From contig JACDQD010000005.1 of NCBI GenBank assembly GCA_019843655.1, forward strand, positions 5,731,575 through 5,795,574: 64,000 bases of DNA, in the 5' to 3' direction. Made by a program: the position numbers and the translations under genes. Of the stretch, positions 1 through 10,948 are shown piece by piece (the first letter of the stretch is position 1; the number at the start of each line of letters is the position of its first letter). The notes beneath the pieces are model-generated. The model was given only the letters and a program-made list of their open reading frames with translations, was not told the origin of the DNA and did not search any database. Source of the stretch: Lethocerus indicus (taxonomy: Eukaryota > Arthropoda > Insecta > Hemiptera > Belostomatidae).

Positions 1-373
1 ATGCTAAGCCTGTTGAAATTATTTATTGTTTCGTGCCCTATACGACTAGTAGAAAAAATAATGTTGTTAGATGATGTTAGATGTTGTTAGATGATGTCAG
101 ATAATGTTCGATGATGTTAGATGATGTTAGTTGACGTCAGGTGACGTTAGATGATGTTCATATATGTAGGAATGTCGTTTGGTAACTGTGCGTAATTAAT
201 TTGAATTTGCTAATGCATAGACCCAGACGAAATTTGTCCTGGCTTCTCACCCACCAACGTTTCTTTGATTTTAGTATCACATATTAAACGGCTAAATATT
301 TTGAAAATGTCGGTACGCAGTCAATATTTTCTGAATTTGATTTTGCATATTCATGTTTGATCTTCTGTTGCAG
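1..373 (+). other. Intron of the RhoGEF gene, with an imperfect minisatellite
   Basis: Noncoding DNA in front of the first recognisable exon, ending in the splice acceptor ttgcag. Positions about 60-160 hold an imperfect short tandem repeat built on the unit gatgatgttaga. It sits in the intron before the first visible DH-domain exon. No exon is visible in it. Confidence 0.7.
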
Positions 374-474
374 GGTTATTTGGAGAGGTGGGAAACTTGC
401 ACTGACCCCCCACTAACCCAAGTCCAGTTGACCCACCTGTTCAGCAACCTCAAGGAAATTTACGATTTCAACGG
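374..474 (+). CDS. RhoGEF exon: early DH domain
   Basis: Opens in phase 0 after ttgcag and closes before gtcagt, leaving two bases of a split codon. It encodes 33 residues starting GYLERWETC and containing [12 protein letters not shown], which fits the second helix region of a DH domain. The start of the DH domain must lie in an exon upstream of the window. Confidence 0.85.
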
Positions 475-3400
475 GTCAGTATTCTTATTATATACATACA
501 ATAGTCGAAATTGTGGTTTAATTGTATGTAATTTCAATTAGATTACGCGTCTGTGGGTTCCGGACGATGCAGGACATGAATATCGACAGCGTTTTTCTGC
601 CCCGTCACGTATGCACAATTTGATTGGTCGATTATTATACTCTAATGTAATAGTGGACTGTTACATTCAGAGAACTAGAAATAGATAATCAGCAAGCTTT
701 GTGATTCTAGTCAAAATTAACTGGTGTTTAGCATTGCGATTACATTGTTCTGTACTGCAAGAGTTTTAAGTTACTAAATTTATCAGAGTAAATACTTTTG
801 AAAAAGTTCAAATGATTTCTTAGTCTTTGTATTTTCTTAGGAAGGTTATGTTAAATTAAGTTTTATTTCTAAAAAATATATTTTCTTGCGAGTAAAACTC
901 CATTCCTCTTAGCGCTTTATAAATCTCCCCTTTAGGTATATTAAATTTCCTTCAGTCTGGTCAAGGCCCTTTACAAATTGTTGATGTCGCCGTCGTTCTT
1001 CATCTTGTCCGCTCCCGATTAATACCCCGTAAACTTTGGCTTTTCAGAACTTTCCTGAGGGAGCTCGAGCAGTGCGGCCTGGACCCGGTCAAAGTGGCCA
1101 GGGCTTTCGTCAAGAACAACTCCGGCTTTTCCATCTACACCGAGTACTGCACCAACTACCCGAGGTAATTCAAATCTAGAAAATATGAAACATTTATCCG
1201 AGCATATCTCGCCCTTTTTTCTTATTTAAGAGTAGAAAATTATTATTCAGTGTATTAATTCAGATATTGCTATAATTCTGACTGGCGGCCATTTTAAATT
1301 CGTTACCAACAATAGTTACTCGGCGGCCATGATGTTCATTCGTGTCATTAACTGCTTTTAGAGTTCGTATCTGTATACTAAATTGACGAAGTTGATTATG
1401 TTTCACTTCTGGCCTGGCCAATAGCAATTTATAATTAGCATTGATTATTAATGATTGTTTTAAGAACTGTAAGTATGCTGACGGAACTGATGAGGAAGGA
1501 ATCGACGGCGCGTCTATTCAGGGAAAGACAGGCGGCACTTCAGCACACATTACCCCTGGGCTCCTATCTCCTCAAGCCCGTTCAAAGGATTCTCAAGTAT
1601 CATCTTTTACTACAGGTTGGTTGATTATATTTTTAAATTTCTGACTTAACCTTTGTCGGCGCGTTCCATCTGGTGGTTCACGGTTCTAACCACTTCCCTA
1701 ATTCCAGTGTACTGGAGGATAGATTCTGCGTCACCTATTTCTATTGTATTTATTTACTGAAATCAAGAAATTTAAAAAAAGGCAAGTCACTCTTGTGTGA
1801 AGAAAACATTTCGGAGTTGTGTTTGGAAGTAATTGAAACCAAACGAAAACAGAATACAGTTTTTTTAAATGAAAGAAACTTCAAGTCTTCAGTTTGAGAA
1901 ATTCATACTAGATGAAAGTGATATATTAGGATATAATGATATTTGAATAATGGGGCTGGGAGTAGACCCAATAAATATTTACATTTACAAAAATGAAAGT
2001 CAGTTATTTCTACCTTAAATCTCATTGAGAAAAACTTTCTGATTTACGAACATCCAACTCCTATAAATACCGTTATCTTTTTAATTATAAGAAATAAGAC
2101 ACCCTTTTTCCTTTCCAGAACATAGTGAAAAACCTGCAACCGGATGCTGAAGGCTATGGAGCGGTTGTTGATGCCCTATCAACGATGACGGCCATTGCCC
2201 ACCACATCAACGAAATGAAGAGGAAACACGAGCACGCGGTCAGAGTCCAAGAGATACAGAGCCTTCTTCTAGGCTGGCATGTAAGCAGAACATAAAAACA
2301 GAACTGTAAAAAAGGAAATAATGAAATTGAAGTGATTTTTGTACAATTTTGGAAATCATATTTACTTCTTGGGTTAATTCTTGCAGTAAACCGTGTCAAG
2401 TATCTATAATATGGAGCAGAGATAAGGTGCAGATATGTACAATAAATATAACCACATTATTATAAATTATAATGACTATAAATTATTTTTTAAACTTATT
2501 TTTTAATTCATTGAATTTCTTACTTTCAAAGAAAGTTTTCTACACAACTGCAAAGACATCAATATTTTTAAATTTTCTGAAAAATATAAGTCATGTTTGA
2601 TCATCTAGTTGTACACTACATCTCTATTAAAACAGGGGTGGTAAAAGTAATCATAATATTTTTCTTATATAAATTTTTAAATTCACATCATGTTAAAATC
2701 ACACACCTATATGGAAGATTAAATTGTAAATTATAATTAAAACAGGGAGAAGATCTGACAACTTTTGGTGAACTGTGTGCAGAAGGTACATTCAGGATGG
2801 CGGGAGCCAAGGCTTTGAGGCACGCATTTCTGTTTGATCAGATACTTTTGATTACAAAGAAAAAGGAAGAGGGAATACTGGGATATAAAGCTCACATCAT
2901 GGTCAGATTTCATTTTATATTTTCATATCTCATTCTATGAAATAAATATATAATTTTTATCAAAGAATATTGGGTTCAGTGTTATACACACATTTCTCTG
3001 ATTACATTAATATAATCATAAAATATTTTCGCAGTGTTCAAACCTGATGTTGATTGAAAGTGTACCTGGTGAACCATTGAGCTTTCATGTCATTCCATTT
3101 GATAATCCTCGTCATCAGTACACTCTTCAGGTAATATACTCAGTTTTATTTGATCCCTTGTTTGTTTCTAATATTTTTATTATGAATTATTAAATCACAT
3201 TTTTAAACAAATATATAGGCTAGGAGTTTGGAACAGAAACGCGAATGGACTCTGCAGCTGAAGAGGGTAATACTTGAAAATTACAATGCGGTGATACCAT
3301 CTCATGCAAGGCAACTTGTTATGCAGTTGGGACAGAATAGATCCGATGGTAAGATATTGCATTTATCTGACTCTTTCTGGAAATAAACTTTTTTGTCATT

Positions 3401-6400
3401 ACTTTTCCAAAATTAATTTCTCCTAGTGCGCTTCTAGCTGACAGCCAGTGCATTTTGTCTTATAACTAGAGTCTAATTTTTGTTTGGAAAATGATTTGTT
3501 GGAAAGTTACAATAGAATTCCTGTTTAGTTAAAATTAATTTCAACTGTTGAAACTGCTGGATAAATTAATCTACACAGTAACTGTCATGTTCACAGAGGA
3601 ATTCTGTTGTATAATATTTTAATTTATAAATAATAATAAGTGATAATAATTCAGGCATCTTATTTATTTTATCTGATTTAATTGATATATAATTATTGAC
3701 TTCTCTAATTATGCGCATGCCTAGTTTTAAGGAAATGGTGCTGCTTTAAGATAAACAGAATTAACTGAGAGTCAGGTGAGCCGTAGAGGTTGTAAAATGT
3801 AATTTATTACCGAGCTGCCCTGTATATAAAAACCCATGTGCATAAATATCATAGTTATATTCATCATTCCACTGATTTAGAGAACGTAGTTCAAATTTGC
3901 TTTTGATGTGCACTTAACCATTGGCTCACAAAAAAAAAATCATTCCATCATGTCTATATACACCATTTATGTACATTAGGAAAACATTTCTGAAGTATTA
4001 GTTTTGCATATTATATTTTGTGTTGCTTGTTAATATTCCATTTGTATTCCATTCATGAGTTCATTCATACAGTATTAAATTGTTGCTTTATTCTAATGAT
4101 ACTAGGTTGGACAGTTTTTTTTTGGTTTCTGTAAATAACTTGATTTGAAAACTTTGGAATTTATATCAAACCAAATGTAAATAATGTTATTTAGATACCT
4201 GTATGTTTTATTACTGCTTTAAAACACACAATGTGTGAACTTGAACTTTTTACTTACTTGATTTAATTGTTGTTGCTCACTGAGTAGTATAATTCTAGGC
4301 CATAGTTTTTGTACAGAGATATATATTTATTTGACCTACAAAGATTACATTATCTTTTTTGAAAACTGTTCCCTGTTTTCTGTATATTTATTAAGAGTGT
4401 GTGGTTATTGAAAATAGACTTAATATGAACAATCACTTGATGCTCGCAGATGAGATAATGGCTGAGAGAGCTACTCCCAAAAAACAGCACTCAGCCCCCG
4501 AATATTTGGAAAGGCGGAAACAGGAGAGAAGGAAATCAGAAACTGGTATTAGGGCCCGACTTAGGACAAGGTCTCGAAAATCTGATGTTGGCACTTGTCC
4601 AAAGGTAAGAGGAATAATTTGAAATGACAGTCAATGGTGAGCTGTAAATATTTCTATGATGGGTTGTGAAAGAACACATAATTTACATAAAAAACAAAGT
4701 ATCTTTTAATGTTTTAAATAATTATATCTATAATGAATAGGGAATTATATTCTCAAAAACAGAGCCCAAATATTTATGAAATTATATTTTCTTTTGTAAG
4801 AATATTTTAATTTTTGGTTCCAAAATGTAAAACAAAACACTTACTCATGGACCCACTACAGCTCACCACTGCCTTTTATTATTTTTAATTGGATTCAATA
4901 AAGAAATGAAATAGATTTCTTTGATTTGTTACAAGGAATAATTGTGACATTCAATGCAGAATGTGTATCTGTAATTAATTCAGTAGTGTTAACAGAAATT
5001 GGAGCACAACTGCTAGAAAAAAAAATGCTATTATATCACTGCACAGTTCAGTAGCATGCTCTATATATTGGCTGGCACGTACTAATAATGTATATAGAAC
5101 GTAATACAGTAAATCACCTGAATTCTATTCAGTAGATAACACAATGCTTTTTATTTAATTTTAACATAAAATATAGTTCCAAGAAATGCTCTAATCTTCC
5201 CAAGTTAACTAAAACATTACTTATTGCAGAAGACATTAAGGTCCCAGAATGATGGATGGATAATTTCTCTCAGATTGAAATCCAAGTCTGAATAATACCA
5301 AGAATATAATATTTCTTATATATAGATAGACTTTGAGTCGTAAGCTACAATGTCCCTGGTCAAACACCTAGTTGAAAGAGATTAGGTCATTCAAACAGAA
5401 GATAGAAATGCTATGTATAAAATACATACACCCATTTACACCCCCGTACACCCATAATATACACCTGTTTATACAATGATTTCTGATGGTGCCATTTATT
5501 GTTTGTAAATTCAGACAGCTAGCTACCGTGTTCAAAAAATGAAATTTGATTTATAGGTTAAATATTTACTAGGCTTGATTGAGTAATAACTGATTTATAT
5601 TCATAATTCAAATTATTAATTTAGGCTCAGCAAAGAGTACGAAGGAACAGTCAGTACCCATGCGAGGATGGCGCACTGTCACCCACTGAAATCACAACAG
5701 TAAGTTTACATTTCAAAATTTTCCTTTAAAAAAAACAGAAGAAGAAAAGAACTTCAATCAAGTTATAGAAAAAAAAATTACTAACAGGAAGAAACAAAAA
5801 CCAAATCATTTGACTGTTATGGTAAAGAAACATAATAAGCATAATCTTTTTCTTTAGGTCAATCGTATTAAAGATCTTTCTATGAGAACTTGCTACAAAT
5901 CAGGTGCTTGGTTAGGAGAGTTACTTCTGTAAATTTTGACAACTGGAAAATGGTAAATAAACACACGCCCCTTGATGGTTACTACATTTTGTTTTGTCTG
6001 CAAATGCACTGTGGTGGACATTGTTTGTACCTATATCTCCATTTGTGGAATTTGGTCGAGTTTGTAACAAAACATTTATTTAATAACATCCACACTGTCC
6101 TAACTGCAATACTATTAGTTTAAAATTAATAGTTAGAACCTTGTAAAATGTTATTACGTAATCCCTGTATAGTATTCATCCTTTAATATGTCTAAATACC
6201 CAGAAATAGTACCAAATTGTGTTCCTGTGTATATAATAGATATACCCTTCCACAGTTTCTTGAATGTGTTCTTGAAGAGCCATGCAGACACTAAAAAAAC
6301 TAATGACAAACTAAAATACTAATTCTGGGAACATTTTCAGTATAAATGAATAGATTTCAATACACATAAAAAGATGACTCTAACCTAATAATATAAAACA

Positions 6401-7073
6401 TTAATATACTGTGTAAAATGCTATGCACAATTCATTGAATTGAGTTTATGATCTGATAATACACCTCAGGACTAACAACATCTCAATTTACTCTAAATTT
6501 TTTTTTATTTCCACTCATTTGTAGTAATTTTTGAAACTGACTCATTGAAAATGACTGGCGTTTTATGATCAGAAGACATATATAAACACACAATAATACA
6601 TAAATAATACATTTATAAATTCTTCTACCTACTATTATCTCGAATAGAGTCATGATAATCATGATACTTTTTAATAATTGAAAAGGTAAGGTATTGAACT
6701 TAATTTATTAAATTGTTCCTATCCTTTAGGGCCTAATATTACATATTACACAGTAGAAAATTGTGCCACTTGTTCATTGTATGCTTTTGCTTGACTCAAT
6801 ATTCGCTTGAAAAATGCACAATTGATTTAAATGTTTTATAGAATTATCATAGTTTGGAATAGTTGTTATGTGGTCTCCGAGAGTTTTGAATACCGCAGTT
6901 TTCTCGGTCTTTTGTCTCTTTTCGTAGGTTTGTTCTTTTGCCAGACCGGTTTTGGCTGCACGCCATCTTCAGTTGCCGTCTCTGTGAGATGGGCGTGGTG
7001 AGTCAATTTGGCATATTTGGTGCTTGTTGGGCATCCTGTCACCACTTTTACTGTGGAGGTTGTCTTGTTTGTC

Positions 7074-7125
<52 letters not shown>

Positions 7126-9812
7126 GGGTTCAGGCATTGTTGTATAGTTGGTTTTTGGGAATGCCATTGATCCTCAGGGAATTGGTTAAGCGACTTATGG
7201 TCGTTTTTAGATTATTGTGTGGTTGAGAGTTCCATGTTTCTTTTGTTTAGCAGCATAAACGGGGTGAATGTGGAGTCACGCTGTGACTTTATTTTGTCAT
7301 TTATTATCTTCTTTTGTTTGTTGAACATAATAAATGAGAAAATAAACTCACAATGTAACTCCAAATTCACCCCATTGAGACATCTAAACCTTAACTAAAG
7401 AAACGTAGTGACTGCAACCACCCAATAAACCAAAAAAGATAACCAAAACCCTAAGGGTCTAAAAAATGACATTAGTAAACACCAAATAGGAAACAAGGAC
7501 GGAACCCGAATATATACACATCAAACCAGACACAAACGTGTCTAACAAAAGACCTAACCAGCGGGAGGAGACACAGGATCACACAAGACCGAGAAAAACT
7601 ACAGTGTTATTATACTTCTCTGTATTAAATGATCATTTTTTGTCACATACACGCATTTCACAATACGAAAATATTGTAATTACACACACACAATTTGTGT
7701 AGTTAGTTATGCGTGTAAAACATTTTATTAATAATTGTTTTTATAATGTTTGTTTTGCCACGAAGTCGGTGGTTTCGCATTAATTGATCTTATGATCGAA
7801 GTTACAAAACTTTTCGCACGAAATTGTAAATATATACAGTTATAACGAGTGAGCATTATCGTAGTCAGTTATAATTATTTTAATAATAATAATCCGATGT
7901 TAGTAAATCCACTTGAAAGTAATATAACAGACAATATGACAATAATATAACTGACCAATGCAATTTTGCGACACTTTCCGATACAACTCTTTCACCGGCC
8001 GATATTTATTTGTAGGAGCAGTGCGGAGGGATGAGGCGCAAATCCGAGCCGGGCTGTTACTCGAACAGCGTACTACGAGAAGATACGTCCGAAGGGGTAT
8101 CGACAGAACAGTTACACATACCGGAAGAACCCACGACACAAGCGGAGAAGAAAAGAACACTGGAGGAAATAGTGAGCCAGCTCCTGATGCAGAACAAGGA
8201 GTTCCAGAGGGTACTGAAGAAACAGAGGCATATCACGAGGAGGCAGCGAGGAGTGGAGACGAGTGAGGACGAGGAGGAGGCGGGAGAGGGAGCGGGCGGG
8301 ACGACGGGGACGGGCACGGTCGCCGGGGGCGGGGGCGGCACGCTGAGCAGGACCAAGGGCGGCGGCAGCTTCAGCCTCTCGAGGTCGACCAGGAGCCTGG
8401 CGCTCAACCACCAGACCAGGGACTCGGACTACGACAACTTGCACAACGTGTGGGACAACGGGAGAGCGGAAGGAGGCGGGGCTCGGGGGGCCGGAGGCCT
8501 GAAGAGGGCCCAGTCGTTCACCAGCCAGGGATACAGCTCACCGGACACCTCACTCTCGGGCAGCCAGGCCTCCTTCGAGGGGCCGACCTCACCGGCCGTA
8601 TGGCTCAAACAACAACAACAACACCTGGCCACTCCCACCACAAACAAGGCCGGCTCACTGCCCAGAGGCTTCCAACTGGGAGCACCGCCGATAGACTGGC
8701 ACCACCACAGAGCCAGGATATCGCCCGACAGGCCTTTCACCATCGCCTCCGATAAGCCCCAAGAGCTCAATCTGGAGGACATGCAACACTACGTCGAGAC
8801 CCAAAGAGAAACTCCGCTGTTGACCAGGCACAGGTTCCCCCTGGACGATAACACGACCGAGGAGGAGAGCAGCACCCCGGACGCCAGCACGCACAATTTG
8901 GACGATGTGCACCCCGAGTACAGGATATACAGGAGCGGCCTGTCTAGGGCCACCCTGCGCCAGGTCCTGTCCAGTGTCGGCGGCAAGTTGGCCAGCCTCA
9001 GGCTCAGCTCGGAGACCCTCGACCAGCTCGACCCGGAGAACAGGGCCAACAAAATAATGCAAGCGTTCGCTAAGACATTCAACAAGTCGAAGAAGAGCGA
9101 AGAGTCCGACCTGCCCGTCTACAAACAGGGCAGTTCTGGACTGGGCGCCAGGATAGCGCACGGCACCGAGACCTCCGACTACGCCGACCCCAGGACTCTG
9201 TTCCCGAACATCACTCCCTCGAAGAAGGCCGCTTCTCTGCTGGGCATCAGGCCCTACTCGGTGTTGTCTCTCGTCTCCAACCTGACTTCTTCGTCGTCGT
9301 CCGGGTACGCGGGCAGCTCCGGCTCTTCGTCCAAGGACGGCCGAACGCCGGCTACTCCCCCACAACCGCCCCCGCCACCGCCCCAGGCCCCTCCCAAGCG
9401 GGACGATAATACGGAAAGCGATGGCTCCGCCGACAGTTATTACGAGAGGACGTTCGAGGCTATGGAATCCACGATGGACGTTGAAGTATACAGAGATAGT
9501 GCCATCTTCAGTGAGCCGGAAGATATATTGGAACATTACATGCCGAAATTGATGGCGGCCTCGAAGAAAGTGCCACCTCCCGTACCTGAGAAACCTACAA
9601 ACTTAAAGGCTATCTTGAGGTCGGTGGAGACTACCAAGAGCGTTACGGTTCAACAGTGTTCGGGAGACAAGTCGAGTGATAATTCTCCTGTAGACAGGCA
9701 GGAGGATGAGTGCGATTCCAGCTCTGTAGCATCTACAGTCATAGAAGCTACTACGACCAAAGGCTGGGTCAAACACGTTATCTGCAAGATACAAGGTGAA
9801 TCCAATAATTGA
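374..9812 (+). CDS. PLEKHG-type Rho guanine-nucleotide exchange factor, 3' part of gene (11 exons, 987 aa in window)
   Basis: The protein is predicted to load GTP onto Rho-family GTPases at the membrane or cytoskeleton. Coding exons: 374-474, 1048-1164, 1474-1615, 2119-2280, 2746-2901, 3035-3130, 3219-3348, 4450-4604, 5625-5699, 5858-5903, 8029-9812. They sum to 988 whole codons including TGA. The first 174 codons are DH (RhoGEF) domain, with the signature [20 protein letters not shown]. Codons 175-301 are a PH domain that includes [13 protein letters not shown]. The tail carries [18 protein letters not shown], which I recall as like the PLEKHG1-3 tail, and proline-rich stretches. Family assignment rests on remembered similarity to vertebrate PLEKHG1-3. 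The start of the DH domain and any N-terminal region lie before the window. The junction 5903/8029 is the least certain: an extra exon between them, or an acceptor at 8016-8022, is possible. Confidence 0.88.
1048..1164 (+). CDS. RhoGEF exon: DH domain
   Basis: Acceptor ttttcag, donor gtaatt. Encodes [20 protein letters not shown] and then [18 protein letters not shown]. The Y-T-x-Y-C-x-N-Y-P run is characteristic of PLEKHG/FGD-like DH domains. Confidence 0.9.
1474..1615 (+). CDS. RhoGEF exon: DH domain catalytic core (CR3 signature)
   Basis: Encodes [19 protein letters not shown], then the DH hallmark [20 protein letters not shown], and ends in phase 0 before gttggt. The acceptor aactgtaag has a weak pyrimidine tract but is the only one that keeps the frame. 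A different reading frame is open across this exon and should not be mistaken for the gene. Confidence 0.88.
2119..2280 (+). CDS. RhoGEF exon: end of DH domain, DH-PH linker
   Basis: Exactly 54 codons between cttttccag-type and gtaagc splice sites, phase 0 on both sides. Encodes the last long DH helix, including [20 protein letters not shown], followed by SLLLGWH, the usual start of the PH domain linker. Confidence 0.9.
2746..2901 (+). CDS. RhoGEF exon: PH domain, strands 1-4
   Basis: 52 codons, phase 0 on both sides. Encodes [20 protein letters not shown] and then [19 protein letters not shown], the conserved first strands of a RhoGEF-associated PH domain. Confidence 0.9.
3035..3130 (+). 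CDS. RhoGEF exon: PH domain, middle
   Basis: 32 codons, phase 0 on both sides (acceptor ttcgcag, donor gtaata). Encodes [17 protein letters not shown] and ends in HQYTLQ, matching the mid PH domain of PLEKHG proteins. Confidence 0.9.
3219..3348 (+). CDS. RhoGEF exon: PH domain C-terminal helix
   Basis: Encodes [20 protein letters not shown], the PH C-terminal helix with its conserved tryptophan, then [19 protein letters not shown]. Donor gtaaga after the first base of a codon. Confidence 0.9.
4450..4604 (+). CDS. RhoGEF exon: basic linker after PH domain
   Basis: Acceptor gctcgcag, donor gtaaga. Encodes [20 protein letters not shown] followed by an Arg/Lys-rich stretch ([19 protein letters not shown]). 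The frame joins the preceding exon exactly. It is a likely disordered, basic linker with possible phosphosites. Confidence 0.85.
5625..5699 (+). CDS. RhoGEF small exon after the basic linker
   Basis: 25 codons, phase 0 on both sides (acceptor tttag, donor gtaagt). Encodes [20 protein letters not shown] followed by TEITT. It continues the basic region and has no separate domain. Confidence 0.8.
5858..5903 (+). CDS. RhoGEF small exon, donor uncertain
   Basis: Acceptor tctttag. Encodes [15 protein letters not shown]. The donor ag/gtgctt leaves phase 1, which joins cleanly only to an acceptor at 8028. Without splicing, the frame stops at 5930-5932, so this could instead be an alternative last exon. 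Confidence 0.65.
6896..7602. mobile_element. Foldback (inverted-repeat) element in RhoGEF intron
   Basis: The outer ends match as inverted copies: gttttctcggtctt at about 6898 and its reverse complement (aagaccgagaaaaact) at about 7585-7600. The core is a strong hairpin. Positions 7261-7306 pair with 7328-7373 at 40 of 46 positions around a 21-nt loop. Intermediate parts of the two arms are only loosely similar. It has no coding capacity and looks like a nonautonomous foldback or MITE-like element. No clear target-site duplication was seen. Confidence 0.55.
7076..7122. repeat. (TA)n microsatellite
   Basis: About 23 uninterrupted TA units inside the left arm of the foldback element. Open reading frames through it (Tyr-Ile repeats) are artefacts. 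Confidence 0.95.
8029..9812 (+). CDS. RhoGEF terminal exon, large and GC-rich
   Basis: About 594 codons ending NN-TGA at 9810-9812. The frame is open from upstream of 8016, so acceptors after 8015, 8018, 8021 or 8028 are possible. Only the last matches the phase of exon 5858-5903. It encodes a mostly disordered tail: [18 protein letters not shown] (predicted coiled coil), a Gly-rich patch, a four-Gln run, Ser-rich segments, a [15 protein letters not shown] stretch, and VPPPVPEKP, a likely SH3-binding motif. Base composition is strikingly GC- and CpG-rich compared with the AT-rich exons upstream. A 293-codon open frame on the opposite strand is a by-product of this composition. Confidence 0.88.
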
Positions 9813-10090
9813 GCTCTCTTTTTCATTGTCCCACTTTGTACATAGTGACCCGCACAATCTATCATCGTACTATTGTTAAATATATTTCAGGGATATGACA
9901 ATATGTATAATTTGTCAATGTATATATTTATGTATTAGTATCCTATTCCTATTATATTTATATTAATTATAAAGCCAACTTTAATTATTTGTTTAACTTT
10001 ATGTCGCCTTTTTATGTATATATAATATCTGTGCTTTACACTCATCTTGTGTAAATTTTGTTTGAAATAAAACAGTAAATGAAATGCGAT
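9813..10090 (+). other. RhoGEF 3' UTR with polyadenylation signal
   Basis: AT-rich sequence directly after the stop codon. A canonical AATAAA lies at 10066-10071, followed by a GT-rich stretch (gtgtaac, cggtgtcc) suitable as a downstream element. The mRNA end is therefore predicted near 10085-10095. Confidence 0.6.
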
Positions 10091-10894
10091 GGAGTGTAAC
10101 ATCTACTCGGTGTCCTTAATTTATGAGACTAGTTATTTATAATATTTTCTAGCTGGTAATAGAAAAGATATCAGAATGTTCAAAAGAATTCTTCCTTGTC
10201 AATAAATTTAGTCTGAAAACTTAACCCGACTATGAATCATGTGACAATACAATACAATAAAAGTAGCGAAAGCTTTATTTTATGTATTATACAGTAAGGG
10301 TTTGAACTCAATTACATTGAGAAAGTATTAATAATGTAGAACAATTATGGTAAATTTGTAATTAGAATATTAAATAATATTGCATGAACTGTTTATCAAT
10401 AGATAAAAATCTATTTTCCCTCATACATAATGGAATTTGTAAGTTAAATAATAAATATACTATAAGTTCATCATGCACATAGTTAATTGTGTCAGTACTG
10501 GTATGTTATTTAATTATTTAAATAAGCCTGTAATATTTTGATATCTTACTGAGCTGCCATAAATACAATACATATAGCTACAATATGTTGTGTTTACTAT
10601 TATAAAGTCCCAATAATACCCAGTCTTGTGTCTGTATTAACAACAGGTAAGAAAAATCGTATAACAAATTTGGAGCTGTTTACAATGATGAAATAAGGTA
10701 TGGTATTAATGAATAAAAAAGGTATTGAAATAGGAATTGAGGACTATCAGTTGTCCAGCAGAACAGCAGTTTTCTCAGGGTGAAAAACAGTTAAAACCAG
10801 TTTTCTATTGCTTTAATTTGAGGAGTATTCATGATAGATTTCATGTGGTTCTGTCTCTTCTTGCTGGTTTGGTCTTGGTTGTTTGTGTGTGTGA

Positions 10895-10895
<1 letters not shown>
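10091..10895. other. Intergenic AT-rich spacer
   Basis: Noncoding DNA between the convergent RhoGEF and Med15 genes. A CT/GT-rich stretch at about 10850-10895 leads into the microsatellite. No gene seen. Confidence 0.6.

Positions 10896-10947
<52 letters not shown>
10896..10947. repeat. (TA)n microsatellite
   Basis: About 25 TA units directly abutting the terminal inverted repeat of the tandem-array element. It may be the target into which the element inserted. Confidence 0.95.

Positions 10948-10948
<1 letters not shown>

Larger units (their letters stand above)
5904..8028 (+). other. Last RhoGEF intron, containing a foldback element
   Basis: AT-rich intron of about 2.1 kb. Nothing recognisable lies at 5904-6890. 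A foldback element spans about 6896-7602. The stretch 7603-8000 is AT-rich with short CA runs. Another small exon could be hidden here, because the splice phase at the downstream exon is ambiguous. Confidence 0.6.

Noticed and set aside
1441..1644. 67-codon plus-strand frame across a RhoGEF exon
   Set aside because: The frame is shifted relative to the DH domain coding frame, which reads [20 protein letters not shown].
8655..9536. 293-codon open frame on the minus strand
   Set aside because: It is antisense to the RhoGEF terminal exon, Arg/Gly/Val-rich and without domain resemblance. It is explained by the GC-rich codon usage of the real gene.
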